64,000 bases of DNA from RPQJ01 sp963778185 (GTDB taxonomy: Bacteria > Pseudomonadota > Gammaproteobacteria > Steroidobacterales > Steroidobacteraceae): positions 625,986 to 689,985 of the forward strand of contig CAVZTF010000004.1 in assembly GCA_963778185.1 (NCBI GenBank), in the 5' to 3' direction. Under the pieces are notes generated by a model that was given only the letters and a program-made list of their open reading frames with translations, did no database searches and had not been told where the DNA came from. The position numbers were made by a program, and so were the translations under genes. Positions 38,073 through 47,731 of the stretch are shown here, piece by piece; the stretch's first letter is position 1; each line of letters begins with the position of its first letter.

Positions 38073-38159
38073 TGGTGCCGGGAGAGGGAATCGAACCCTC
38101 ACGATGTCGCCACCGCCGGATTTTGAGTCCGGTGCGTCTACCAGTTCCGCCATCCCGGC
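38073..38159 (-). tRNA. tRNA-Leu (anticodon CAA)
   Basis: On the - strand an 87-nt tRNA folds with acceptor stem GCCGGGA/TCCCGGC, a long variable arm typical of leucine tRNA, and T-arm GGGTTCGATTCCC. The anticodon loop CTCAAAA gives CAA, reading UUG codons. The 3' CCA is encoded (38073-38075). No integrase or duplicated 3' end lies nearby, so it does not look like an occupied attachment site. Confidence 0.95.
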
Positions 38160-38368
38160 GCGGACGCGCAGCTTACCCGATCGTCGGCCCGGTGGTGTGA
38201 ATCACATTAATTTCAGTGGCTTGCCCGTGACTTCGCAGGTCGAGTCGAATCTTCCGAAACGGCTCCGATGGCTGGACGGGGCGTGGCGAGAACCCTGTAG
38301 AATGCCTCGGGCCCGATTGGCTTCGGCGTCGCCCGCGGGCGGCCAGCTTCGACATGGAGAGTTCCCGC

Positions 38369-39079
38369 ATGCGACGACGGCTCTGGCCGCTTGCCCTGGC
38401 GTTCCTCGTCCTGTCCGGCACCGCCCGGGCCGATGAGCGCCTTGCGTCTGAACTCGCCGCGCTCGCTCCGGCCGCCAACCCCAAGGTCCTCGAACTCGCC
38501 ACGCGCGCGGCCGATTGCGCCCGCCGCCAGGGGCTCCTCGACGGCTTCAAGCATCTTGCCGTCATCGATTATTCGCTGCCGTCCACCCAGCCCCGGCTCT
38601 GGGTATTCGACGTCGGCCGCGGTCGTCTCCTGTACCAGGAACTGGTGGCCCACGGGCGCAACACGGGCGAGCGGCACGCCGAGCGCTTCTCGAACGTGGA
38701 AGGCAGCAAGATGTCGAGCCTGGGCCTCTTCCAGACGGCCGAGACATATTACGGCAGCAACGGTTACTCGCTGCGCCTGCGCGGCCTCGATCCAGGTTTC
38801 AACGACAACGCGCTTGCACGCGCCATCGTCATGCACGGCGCGCCTTACGTGAGCGAGGCCATCGCCGAACGCATGGGCCGCCTCGGCCGCAGTTGGGGCT
38901 GCCCGGCCGTGCGGCCGGAAGTGGCGCGCACCGTCATCGATACCCTGAAGGGCGGGGCGCTGCTCTTCGCCTACTACCCCGACAGCAAGTGGCTGCATGA
39001 ATCGCCGACGCTGCGTTGCGGCGATGCGAAGCCCGCCCAGGTCGTCGCCAATCGCGCCCCGGCCACGCCCCGGGGCTGA
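38369..39079 (+). CDS. Murein L,D-transpeptidase catalytic domain protein
   Basis: This 236-residue exported protein of the YkuD_2 type carries a signal peptide (about 1-22, LALAFLVLSGTARAD). The catalytic region has His156 in VMHGAPYVSE and Cys178 in GRSWGCPAVRPE, the pair used by L,D-transpeptidases to cross-link or trim peptidoglycan peptides. I chose ATG 38369 because GGAGAG lies seven bases upstream; ATG 38354 overlaps that site. It precedes the ECF sigma gene by 67 bp on the same strand and may belong to the same envelope-stress module. Substrate preference is unknown. Confidence 0.87.
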   Translation: MRRRLWPLALAFLVLSGTARADERLASELAALAPAANPKVLELATRAADCARRQGLLDGFKHLAVIDYSLPSTQPRLWVFDVGRGRLLYQELVAHGRNTGERHAERFSNVEGSKMSSLGLFQTAETYYGSNGYSLRLRGLDPGFNDNALARAIVMHGAPYVSEAIAERMGRLGRSWGCPAVRPEVARTVIDTLKGGALLFAYYPDSKWLHESPTLRCGDAKPAQVVANRAPATPRG

Positions 39080-39119
39080 TCGCCCGCCCGGGGGTATTTC
39101 GCGCTCGCGCGACCTTTTT

Positions 39120-39145
39120 CGCCTGGGGTGCATCTAACCCAGGCG
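39120..39145 (+). promoter_or_regulatory. Hairpin abutting the ECF sigma start codon
   Basis: CGCCTGGG (39120-39127) and CCCAGGCG (39138-39145) pair perfectly over a 10-nt loop, and the stem ends one base before the ATG at 39147. The only purine-rich ribosome-site candidate (AGG) lies inside the stem. The loop contains TCTAA, which resembles an ECF -10 element. So this may be an RNA hairpin limiting translation, or a DNA operator/promoter. Confidence 0.5.
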
Positions 39146-39146
39146 A

Positions 39147-39719
39147 ATGACCTCGTTCTTCGACAATTCCGTGCCTCCTGAAACCGTCGCCCGCGCCCGT
39201 GCGGGGGAGGAGGCCGCGTGCGCAGCCATCTACCAGGCGTTCGAGCGGCCGGTTCGCACGCTGACCCGGCGGCTGGCGGCCCGGCGCGCCGTTGCGGAGG
39301 ATCTCGCGCAGGACACCTTTGTCGAGGTCCTCACCAGCCTCCACCAGTTCGACGGCCGCGGCTCCTTCGCTGGCTGGGTGCGCAGCATCGCGGTCAGCAA
39401 GTGCCTCATGCACCTGCGCTCGCCCTGGCACCGCCGCCTGCGCTGGCTGGATGACGATCCCGTCGCGCCCGCTGCCACGGCGGCGGGGCCGGTGGACGTC
39501 GACCTGGAGCGCGCGCTCAACCGCCTTGGCGACGAGGCGCGCCTCGTCGTGTGGCTGCACGACGTCGAGGGCTACACGCACGCGGAGATCGGCGCGCTCC
39601 TGGGCGGTACGCCGAGCCTGTCCAAGTCGCAGCTCGCCCGCGCGCACGCGCGCCTGCGAGATCTGCTGGAGCCCGAAGGAGAGAAATCGCCATGCCTGCG
39701 CGTGTCGACGAGTACCTGA
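39147..39719 (+). CDS. ECF-family RNA polymerase sigma factor
   Basis: This 190-residue sigma-70-family protein has region 2 (AAIYQAFERPVRTLTRRL, AEDLAQDTFVEVLTSLHQF, about residues 24-70) and region 4 (LERALNRLGDEARLVVWLHDVEGYTHAEIGALL, around 115-150, quoted in part as GYTHAEIGALL). The spacing is that of ECF sigma factors. It overlaps the following membrane-protein gene by 28 bp, so the two are coupled. The partner likely restrains it. Upstream lies a hairpin at the start codon. The regulon is unknown, but envelope genes around it (L,D-transpeptidase, PDZ protein) suggest cell-surface stress. Confidence 0.88.
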   Translation: MTSFFDNSVPPETVARARAGEEAACAAIYQAFERPVRTLTRRLAARRAVAEDLAQDTFVEVLTSLHQFDGRGSFAGWVRSIAVSKCLMHLRSPWHRRLRWLDDDPVAPAATAAGPVDVDLERALNRLGDEARLVVWLHDVEGYTHAEIGALLGGTPSLSKSQLARAHARLRDLLEPEGEKSPCLRVSTST

Positions 39720-40231
39720 GCCTCACCGAGCGCCTGCGCGCCTTGCCGCAGATCGCGACCGACCCGGACGGCTGGCAGGCCGTGCGGAGGAAGCTCGACG
39801 CGAGGGCCGGCCGGCCGCGCCGGCAGGGACGCGTCGCGCGCTTCGCCGCCGCGGCGTCCGTCGCCGCGCTCGGCCTGTTCGCCGGCCTCATGCTGGTCGA
39901 GGACCGCCCGGCGCTCGAGGCACTTCCCGGTCCTGCAACGGTCGCATCCGCGCTGGCCGAGGATCGCATCGAGTCGCTGCGGGCTCGCTCGCAGGCGCTC
40001 GAGGAGCTGCTTGCCGCCCTGCCGTCGCGCCCGGCGGTGGGGCGCGCCGGTACCTCGTTGCCCATCGACACCCTCGAGGCCGAGGTGCAGTGGCTCGACC
40101 ACCAGTTGTCGCTCGCTCACCTCGCGCAGGTGGCGGCGCCCGAGGCCGAGCGTCTGTGGCGCGACCGCGTCGAAACCATGAATTCGCTCGTGCAGTTGCG
40201 CTACGTCGAGGCGCAGCGTTACGTACTTTGA
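39692..40231 (+). CDS. Single-pass membrane protein, candidate anti-sigma factor
   Basis: This 179-residue protein has an N-terminal cytoplasmic part of about 50 residues (MPARVDEYLSLTERLRALPQ), one membrane helix (AAASVAALGLFAGLMLVE near 53-70), and a periplasmic part rich in heptad-like leucines (EDRIESLRARSQALEELLAAL). It lacks the zinc-binding HxxxCxxC of ZAS anti-sigma factors. Position and overlap with the ECF gene are the basis for calling it an anti-sigma candidate. ATG 39692 has GGAGAG about ten bases upstream. I recognise no family. The next gene encodes a PDZ protein that could sense envelope damage for it. Confidence 0.7.
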   Translation: MPARVDEYLSLTERLRALPQIATDPDGWQAVRRKLDARAGRPRRQGRVARFAAAASVAALGLFAGLMLVEDRPALEALPGPATVASALAEDRIESLRARSQALEELLAALPSRPAVGRAGTSLPIDTLEAEVQWLDHQLSLAHLAQVAAPEAERLWRDRVETMNSLVQLRYVEAQRYVL

Positions 40232-40245
40232 ACTGGAGACAGCGC

Positions 40246-41229
40246 ATGAATCTCAGGTGGAAGGCAGGTGTGGTCGGGGCCGCGACGCTCGCGGGCCTGA
40301 TGCTGCTCGCGCCGGCGGCGCAGTCGGCGACGGAGAATCCGCCGGCGGACCGTGCCGCGATCGAGAAGCAGCTCGCGGAGGCCCGCGGGAGGCTCGATGA
40401 CGCTGCACGCGACGTGGCGGACCTGAGCCGCCAGCTGTACGGCGGGCACGAGCGCGACGTCGTCAAGGGCGGGCAGGGCCGGCAACGCGGGGCGATGCTC
40501 GGCATCAACATCGCCGATGCACCGCAGCGCGACGAGGGCGTCGAGGTCATGGGTGTGAGCCCGGGCGGGGCTGCCGAGCGCGCGGGCCTGCGCACCGGCG
40601 ACGTGATCGTCGCCGTCAATGGCAAGGCGCTGCGCAAGAGCGCCGAGCGCACGCCCAGCCAGGAGCTCGTCGAGTTCATGCGCGGCGTCGAGCCGGGGCA
40701 GGTCGTCACGGTCGAGTACCTGCGCACGGGAAAGCGCCAGTCCACCGAGGTCACGACTACCCGGCCAGCGACCCCGATGGCCCGCATCCTGCGTGACCGC
40801 ATGGCGTTGCCGCTGCCCGAAGGCATGGAGCTTCCGGATTTCGAGGAGATGCTCGGCCCAGGTCGCTCGTTCCGTTCGCTCGAGCTGGTGCAGGTCACGC
40901 CCCGGCTTGGCCAGTACTTTGGCACGGACAGCGGGCTGCTGGTCGTGCGCGTGCAGGCCGGAGGCGGGCTCCCGCTCGAGGAGGGCGACGTGCTGCAGTC
41001 GATCGACGGACGCACCCCGGAAAGCCCGGGACATGCGTTCCGCATCCTCCGTTCCTACCAGCCGGGCGAGAAAGTGAAGCTCGGCGTGCTGCGCAACCGC
41101 AAGCGGCTGGTCCTCGAGGCCGTGATCCCGACGGACGGGGCGATGAGCGGCCCGGCGTGGCCGCGGAAGCCCCGGGCGCTGCCCGTCCCCCCGCCGCCCC
41201 CGCCTCCGGCGGACTCGGGCCCGGCCTGA
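40246..41229 (+). CDS. Periplasmic protein with two PDZ domains
   Basis: This 327-residue exported protein has a signal peptide (about 1-27, cleaved near AAQSAT) and a coiled segment (EKQLAEARGRLDDAARDVAD). Two PDZ domains follow. The first is near 80-165 with GVEVMGVSPGGAAERAGLRTGDVIVAVNGK; the short form VSPGGAAERAGL is diagnostic. The second is near 205-300 with LPLEEGDVLQSIDGR. A proline-rich tail follows. No serine protease domain is present, unlike DegS. It follows the ECF sigma and membrane-protein genes by 14 bp, so it may bind misfolded protein ends and signal to them. That role is inference. Confidence 0.82.
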   Translation: MNLRWKAGVVGAATLAGLMLLAPAAQSATENPPADRAAIEKQLAEARGRLDDAARDVADLSRQLYGGHERDVVKGGQGRQRGAMLGINIADAPQRDEGVEVMGVSPGGAAERAGLRTGDVIVAVNGKALRKSAERTPSQELVEFMRGVEPGQVVTVEYLRTGKRQSTEVTTTRPATPMARILRDRMALPLPEGMELPDFEEMLGPGRSFRSLELVQVTPRLGQYFGTDSGLLVVRVQAGGGLPLEEGDVLQSIDGRTPESPGHAFRILRSYQPGEKVKLGVLRNRKRLVLEAVIPTDGAMSGPAWPRKPRALPVPPPPPPPADSGPA

Positions 41230-41290
41230 CGCGCGGCCGGTTCTGGCCGGGGGTCGTGGCTGGCGGCCCCTCTGCTAGCATGCGCGGCCC

Positions 41291-42336
<1,046 letters not shown>

Positions 42337-42340
<4 letters not shown>

Positions 42341-43479
42341 GCTTCGAGCGGCTGGCGAGCGACGGGCTCGCGCGCCGCGGCCGCCTGACGCTCAGGCGCG
42401 GCGCCGTCGAGACTCCGGTGTTCATGCCGGTCGGCACCTACGGCACGGTGAAGGCGATGACTCCCGAGGAACTCACGGGCCTCGGCGCGCAGGTGGTGCT
42501 CGGCAACACCTTCCACCTCATGCTGCGACCCGGCGCCGAGGTCATCCGCGCGCACGGTGGGCTGCACGGTTTCATGCACTGGGCGGGGCCCATCCTGACC
42601 GACTCGGGCGGATTCCAGGTATTCAGCCTCGCCGACCTGCGCAAGATGACCGAGGAGGGAGTGCGGTTCCGCTCGCCGGTGAATGGCGACGCGGTGTTCC
42701 TCAGCCCCGAGATCTCGATGCAGGTGCAGACAGCGCTCGATTCCGATGTCGCGATGGTCTTCGACGAGTGCCCGCCCTATCCGGCGAGCGAGCGCCAGGC
42801 GCGCGAGTCGATGGAACTGTCCATGCGCTGGGCGCGGCGCAGTCGCGACGAGTTCGCTCGCCTCGGCAACCCGAACGCACTGTTCGGCATCGTGCAGGGT
42901 GGCACCCACCTGCCACTGCGCCTCGAATCGCTCGCGGCGCTCACCGGGGTCGGCTTCGACGGCTACGCGGTGGGCGGGCTCGCGGTCGGCGAGCCGGCCG
43001 GGGAGCGCAACTCGGTGCTCGAGGCGCTCGCGCCGCACTTGCCGGCGGACCGGCCGCGCTACCTGATGGGGGTGGGCACGCCGACCGACATCGTGCAGGC
43101 GGTCGCCCGCGGCATCGACATGTTCGACTGCGTCATGCCGACCCGCAACGCCCGCAATGGCCACCTGTTCACGAGCGCGGGCGTGGTCAAGATCCGCAAC
43201 GCCGCCCACCAGTCCGACACGCGACCGCTCGACGCGGACTGCGACTGCTACACCTGCCGCAACTATTCGCGCGCCTACCTGCGCCACCTCGACCGCTGCA
43301 ACGAGATCCTGGGCGCGCGGTTGAACACCATCCACAATCTCCGCTATTACCTGCGGCTGATGGATCGGATCCGCGCCGCCATCGAACGGGGGGAATACGG
43401 CCGGTTCGCGGCCGGTTTCCTGGCCGGGCCGGAGGGCGCCAACACTGCGACCGGCAGCCCGGCCGACGCTCGGGTATAA
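42337..43479 (+). CDS. tgt: tRNA-guanine transglycosylase
   Basis: This 380-residue enzyme exchanges guanine 34 for preQ1 in GUN-anticodon tRNAs. The nucleophile region DSGGFQVFSL and the second aspartate in GYAVGGLAVGE are present. The zinc site is CDCYTCRNYSRAYLRHL near residues 305-321, with a distant histidine in NTIHNLRYY. It overlaps queA by 4 bp. It ends in a TATAAT hexamer that could serve the yajC-secDF transcript. Confidence 0.97.
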
Positions 43480-43534
43480 TTTGGGGCCTTTTTTGAAGCC
43501 CCCCGACGGGGGGCCGACACAGGAGTTTCCTCTG

Positions 43535-43864
43535 ATGGATTGGTTGATCCCGAGCGCCTGGGCGCAGGCGGCAGGCGGCGCGCAGCCCAATGCGTTCGTG
43601 CAGCTGCTGCCCCTGGTCCTGATTTTCGTCGTCTTCTACTTCCTGCTGATCCGGCCGCAGGCCAAGCGCGCCAAGGAACACAAGGCCATGGTCGCCGCGC
43701 TCGCCGTGGGCGACGAGGTCGTCGTCGGCGGCGGCATCCTGGGCAAGGTCACGGAGCTGGGCGACCAGTTCCTCACCGTGGAAGTGGCCGACGGCATGCG
43801 CATCAAGGTCCAGCGCCACACGATTTCGAGCATCCTGCCCAAGGGCACCCTCAAGAGCGCCTGA
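43535..43864 (+). CDS. yajC: Preprotein translocase subunit YajC
   Basis: This 109-residue single-span inner-membrane protein accompanies SecDF. The membrane helix LLPLVLIFVVFYFLLIRPQ is near residues 21-39, followed by KRAKEHKAM and a small beta domain with GDEVVVGGGILGKV. ATG 43535 is preceded by AGGAG at good spacing; a longer in-frame start at 43481 lies in the GC-rich leader. secD starts 17 bp downstream. Confidence 0.95.
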   Translation: MDWLIPSAWAQAAGGAQPNAFVQLLPLVLIFVVFYFLLIRPQAKRAKEHKAMVAALAVGDEVVVGGGILGKVTELGDQFLTVEVADGMRIKVQRHTISSILPKGTLKSA

Positions 43865-43881
43865 GCCGCGGAGTCTCGAGA

Positions 43882-45741
43882 ATGCACACGTATCCGGCCT
43901 GGAAGGTCTGGCTGGTCGCCGTCGTCATGCTGGCGGCCATGCTGCTTGCGCTGCCGAACGTGTTCGGCGACGCCCCAGCGTTGCAGCTGTCGCGCAACGA
44001 CAGGGCCGCCATCACTGCGGAAGGCCAGGCGGGCGTGATCGCCATCCTTGCCGGCAAGGGCGTCCCGGTCGAGGCGTCCTACCTGGAGGGCGACCGGCTG
44101 GTGCTGCGGTTCGCCACCGTCGAGCAGCAGCTCGCGGCCCGCGATACCGTCAACGAAGCGGCCCCTCGCGAGTACCTCACGGCGCTTTCGCAGGCGCCGC
44201 GTACCCCGGCGTGGATGCGCGCCATCGGGCTCAAACCCATGAGCCTCGGCCTCGACCTGCGCGGCGGCGTGCACTTCCTCTACGAAGTCGACGTGAAGGG
44301 CGCGGTCACGCAACTGCTCTCGAGCATGGAGCGCGACTACCGCACGTTGCTGCGCAATGAGCGTATTCCCTACACGGGCGTGCAGCACGACGGCGCCGGC
44401 ACGGTGAAGCTGGAGCTGCGCAGCGGTGACGACGTCGAGCGCGTCGCAGCGGTGTTGCGCAAGCAGGACCCGCTGGTCACCCTCGCGACGGAGCGGCTCG
44501 GCGAGGGCGGCGTCGTGAGCATCACGCTCCGGCCGGAGCAGATCAAGCAGCGCCAGGACTTCGCGATCCAGCAGAACATCACCACGCTGCGCAATCGGGT
44601 CGACGAGCTCGGCGTCACCGAGCCCATCGTCACGCGCCAGGGCATCGACCGCATCGTCGTGCAGCTGCCCGGCGTGCAGGACCCGAACGAGGCCCTGCGG
44701 GTGCTGGGCGCCACGGCCACCCTCGAGTTCCGCCTGGTGGACGACCAGAACGACGCGATCGAGGCCGAGCGCACCAAGCGGGCGCCGCTCGGCTCCAAGC
44801 TGTACCAGCGTCGCGAGGGCGGGCCGGTGCTGCTGAAGCGAGACGTGATCGCCTCGGGCGAGCAGCTGGTGGACGCCAGCTCGGGCTTCTCCGAGGGGCA
44901 ACCCGCGGTGTACGTGAAGCTCGACGCCCGTGGCGCTTCCGAGATGCTCGAGACCACGCGCGAGAACCTCGGCCGCCCGATGGCCGTGGTCTTCATCGAG
45001 AAGAAGCGCATCGCCGAGACGGAGCCCTGCCACGGCGTGCGCTCGGACACCGAGTGCACCGAGGAGGAAGTCATCAGCGTCGCGACGATCCGCGGCGTCT
45101 TCAGCAGCAACTTCCAGATCACCGGCCTGCTCGCCGGCGAGGCGCGCGAGCTCGCGCTGCTGCTGCGTGCCGGCTCGCTGGCGGCCCCGCTCTACATCGT
45201 CGAGCAGCGCACCATCGGGCCGAGCCTCGGCCAGGACAACGTCGACCGCGGGTTCAAGGCGCTGGTGATCGGTCTCATCGGGATGTTCATCTTCCTGGCG
45301 GTCTACTACCGGCGGTTCGGCCTGGTGGCCTGCGTGGTGCTGTTCTCCAACATGGTGCTGCTCACGGCCATGATGTCGCTGCTGCAGGCTTCGCTGTCGC
45401 TGCCCGGCATCGCGGGCATCGTGCTCACGGTCGGCATGGCCGCCGACGCCAATGTCCTGATCTACGAGCGCATCCGCGAGGAGCTCAGGAACGGCATGAG
45501 CCCGCACGCGGCGATCAACGCGGGCTTCGACAAGGCCTTCTCGGCGATCGCGGATTCGAACATCACGACCCTGATCGCCGGCATCGTGCTGTTCACGTTC
45601 GGTACCGGCCCCGTGCGCGGCTTCGCCGTCACCCTTTGCATCGGCATCCTGACCTCGATGTTCACCGCGATCGTCGGCAGCCGTGCGCTCATCCACGTGA
45701 TCTGGGGCCGCCGGCGCAAGCTGGAATCCCTGCCGATCTGA
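43882..45741 (+). CDS. secD: Protein translocase subunit SecD
   Basis: This 619-residue RND-type membrane protein uses proton motive force to complete protein export. The first membrane segment lies near 7-27. The periplasmic P1 domain has GLDLRGGVHFLYEVD near 117-131. The five other helices are in the C-terminal third, with TIGPSLGQDNVDRG and GMAADANVLIYERIREE near 520-536. Length is normal for SecD separate from SecF. secF follows after 10 bp. Confidence 0.97.
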   Translation: MHTYPAWKVWLVAVVMLAAMLLALPNVFGDAPALQLSRNDRAAITAEGQAGVIAILAGKGVPVEASYLEGDRLVLRFATVEQQLAARDTVNEAAPREYLTALSQAPRTPAWMRAIGLKPMSLGLDLRGGVHFLYEVDVKGAVTQLLSSMERDYRTLLRNERIPYTGVQHDGAGTVKLELRSGDDVERVAAVLRKQDPLVTLATERLGEGGVVSITLRPEQIKQRQDFAIQQNITTLRNRVDELGVTEPIVTRQGIDRIVVQLPGVQDPNEALRVLGATATLEFRLVDDQNDAIEAERTKRAPLGSKLYQRREGGPVLLKRDVIASGEQLVDASSGFSEGQPAVYVKLDARGASEMLETTRENLGRPMAVVFIEKKRIAETEPCHGVRSDTECTEEEVISVATIRGVFSSNFQITGLLAGEARELALLLRAGSLAAPLYIVEQRTIGPSLGQDNVDRGFKALVIGLIGMFIFLAVYYRRFGLVACVVLFSNMVLLTAMMSLLQASLSLPGIAGIVLTVGMAADANVLIYERIREELRNGMSPHAAINAGFDKAFSAIADSNITTLIAGIVLFTFGTGPVRGFAVTLCIGILTSMFTAIVGSRALIHVIWGRRRKLESLPI

Positions 45742-45751
45742 GGCCGCCAAC

Positions 45752-46687
45752 ATGGAAATCTTCAAGCAGAAGACCAGCTTCCGGTTCATGCCGCTGCGCA
45801 AGCGCTGGTACGCCATTTCGGTCGTGCTGTTGCTCGCGTCCATGGCGCTGCTGGCGTTCCGGGGTCTCAACCTGGGCATCGACTTCACGGGCGGCGTGGT
45901 GCTCGAACTCACGTTCCCGCAGGCCGCGGACCTCGACCAGGTGCGCAGCGCGGTCGGGAAGGCCGGCTACGAGGACGCCGTGGTGCAGAGTTTCGGCACC
46001 TCGCACGACGTGCTGGTCCGCCTGCTGCCCGAGGAAGGCAAGGACGTCAACGCGGTGAGTCGGGAAGTGCTGGGGGCACTGCAGTCCTACGAGCCGGCGG
46101 CACAGCTGCGGCGCACCGAGGTGGTGGGCGCGCAGGTCGGGAAGGAACTCGGTGAGCAGGGGGCGCTCGCGGCGCTGTTCGCGTTCCTGCTGATCCTGGC
46201 CTATGTCGCGGTGCGCTTCCAGTGGAAACTCGCGGTCGGATCGATCGTGGCGGCGCTGCACGATCCGATCCTGGTGCTCGGCGCATTCGCCGCCACGCAG
46301 ATGACGTTCGACCTGCCGGCGCTCGCGGCGATCCTCGCCGTCGTCGGCTACTCGCTCAACGACACGGTGGTGGTGTTCGACCGCATCCGCGAGCGCTTCG
46401 TGATGACCCGCAAGGGCAGCCCGGCCGAGATCATCGACCTCGCCATCAACGAGACGCTGTCGCGCACCTTGATGACCAGCGTCACGACGCTGGTGGCCGT
46501 GTTCTCGCTGTTGCTGATCGCGGGCGACATGCTGAAGGGATTTTCGGCGGCGCTCGCCATCGGCGTGTTCGTTGGCACCTATTCGTCCATCTTCGTCGCG
46601 AGTTCCATCGCCCTCGACCTCAAGCTGACCGCGCGCGACCTGATGCCGGCGCAGCGTGAGAAGGGCGCCGTAGACGACATGCCCTGA
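45752..46687 (+). CDS. secF: Protein translocase subunit SecF
   Basis: This 311-residue partner of SecD has six membrane helices. The N-terminal FRFMPLRKRWYAISVVLLL and GIDFTGGVVLELTFP (about 40-54) are typical, and the conserved GYSLNDTVVVFDRIRE stretch lies near 199-214. It forms the SecDF complex with the gene before it. The next gene, on the same strand 43 bp on, is an unrelated TerC/Alx protein. Confidence 0.97.
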   Translation: MEIFKQKTSFRFMPLRKRWYAISVVLLLASMALLAFRGLNLGIDFTGGVVLELTFPQAADLDQVRSAVGKAGYEDAVVQSFGTSHDVLVRLLPEEGKDVNAVSREVLGALQSYEPAAQLRRTEVVGAQVGKELGEQGALAALFAFLLILAYVAVRFQWKLAVGSIVAALHDPILVLGAFAATQMTFDLPALAAILAVVGYSLNDTVVVFDRIRERFVMTRKGSPAEIIDLAINETLSRTLMTSVTTLVAVFSLLLIAGDMLKGFSAALAIGVFVGTYSSIFVASSIALDLKLTARDLMPAQREKGAVDDMP

Positions 46688-46730
46688 CCGGCCGGGGACG
46701 GCCTTACCTGCCTGACGCCGGAGACGTGCA

Positions 46731-47705
46731 GTGACCGAACTGGTCTGGGGCGCCTTTCTAGCGTTCTTCCTGACGCTGCTGTTCCTCGACCTGAGCGTGC
46801 TGCACCGCGAGGCCGCCGAGCTGTCGGTGAAGCAGGCGTTGTTCTGGACGCTGGTCTGGGTGAGCGTCGCCTCCTCGTTCACCTTCGTCGTGCACGGCCT
46901 CTACGAGTACCGCTGGCTGGGATTCGAGCCGGGGCCCGGCGTGGTGGACGGCATGGACGCCGTGGTGCAGTTCGTGACCGGCTACCTGCTCGAGTGGTCG
47001 CTGTCGGTCGACAACATCTTCGTCATCGCGCTGATCTTCTCCTACCTCAGGATCCCGACGCTGTACCAGTACCGGGTGCTGTTCTGGGGCATCGTGGGCG
47101 CGATCGTGCTGCGCGGCCTGATGATCGCCGCCGGCACGACGCTGCTCGCGCACTTCGACTGGATGTTCTACGTGTTCGGCGCGATCCTGCTGATCTCCGC
47201 CCTCAGGATGCTGCGCGACGACGACGGCGAGCCTGATTTCGGGTCGAGCTTCCCGGCGCGCCTGGTGCGCCGCTTCGTGCCGGTCACCGACGAGATCGAC
47301 CGTGCGCGGTTCTTCGTGCGCAAGGCCGGGCACCTGTACGCCACGCCGCTGTTCGTGGCGCTGATCATGGTTGAACTCACCGACGTGGTGTTCGCGGTCG
47401 ACTCGATCCCGGCGATCCTCGCGGTGACGCGCGACCCGTTCCTGGTGTTCACCTCGAACGCCTTCGCCATCCTCGGCCTGCGCTCGCTGTATTTCGCGGT
47501 CGCCGGGCTGATGGCGATGTTCCGCTACCTGCGCTACAGCCTCGTGCTGATCCTGGCCTTCGTCGGCGTGAAGATGCTGATGGTGACCCACTTCCACGTG
47601 CCGAACCTGGTGTCGCTCGGCATCATCGTCGGCACGCTCGCCGGTGGTGTGCTCGCGTCGCTGTGGGCGACGCGCCGCGAGGAGCGGCGGGCCGCGCGCG
47701 GCTGA
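46731..47705 (+). CDS. TerC/Alx-family membrane protein
   Basis: This 324-residue inner-membrane protein has about nine helices. It resembles Alx/TerC proteins, which in E. coli export manganese and respond to alkaline pH. Conserved acidic motifs lie in YLLEWSLSVDNIFVIALIFSY near residues 84-104 (SVDN) and in VELTDVVFAVDSIPAI near 213-228. Both pairs are the family's metal-binding candidates. A GTG start at 46731 with GGAG upstream fits. No yybP-ykoY riboswitch-like leader is possible in the 43-bp gap to secF, so regulation by that RNA is not supported here. Confidence 0.9.
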   Translation: MTELVWGAFLAFFLTLLFLDLSVLHREAAELSVKQALFWTLVWVSVASSFTFVVHGLYEYRWLGFEPGPGVVDGMDAVVQFVTGYLLEWSLSVDNIFVIALIFSYLRIPTLYQYRVLFWGIVGAIVLRGLMIAAGTTLLAHFDWMFYVFGAILLISALRMLRDDDGEPDFGSSFPARLVRRFVPVTDEIDRARFFVRKAGHLYATPLFVALIMVELTDVVFAVDSIPAILAVTRDPFLVFTSNAFAILGLRSLYFAVAGLMAMFRYLRYSLVLILAFVGVKMLMVTHFHVPNLVSLGIIVGTLAGGVLASLWATRREERRAARG

Positions 47706-47731
47706 ACCGCGCGTTGGACCCGCGCGGGACT

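Noticed and set aside
38073..38159. tRNA-Leu as an integration site of a genomic island
   Set aside because: No integrase, direct repeat of the tRNA 3' end or accessory cargo lies on either side.
46688..46730. yybP-ykoY manganese riboswitch before the TerC/Alx gene
   Set aside because: The gap to secF is 43 bp, too short for that RNA.
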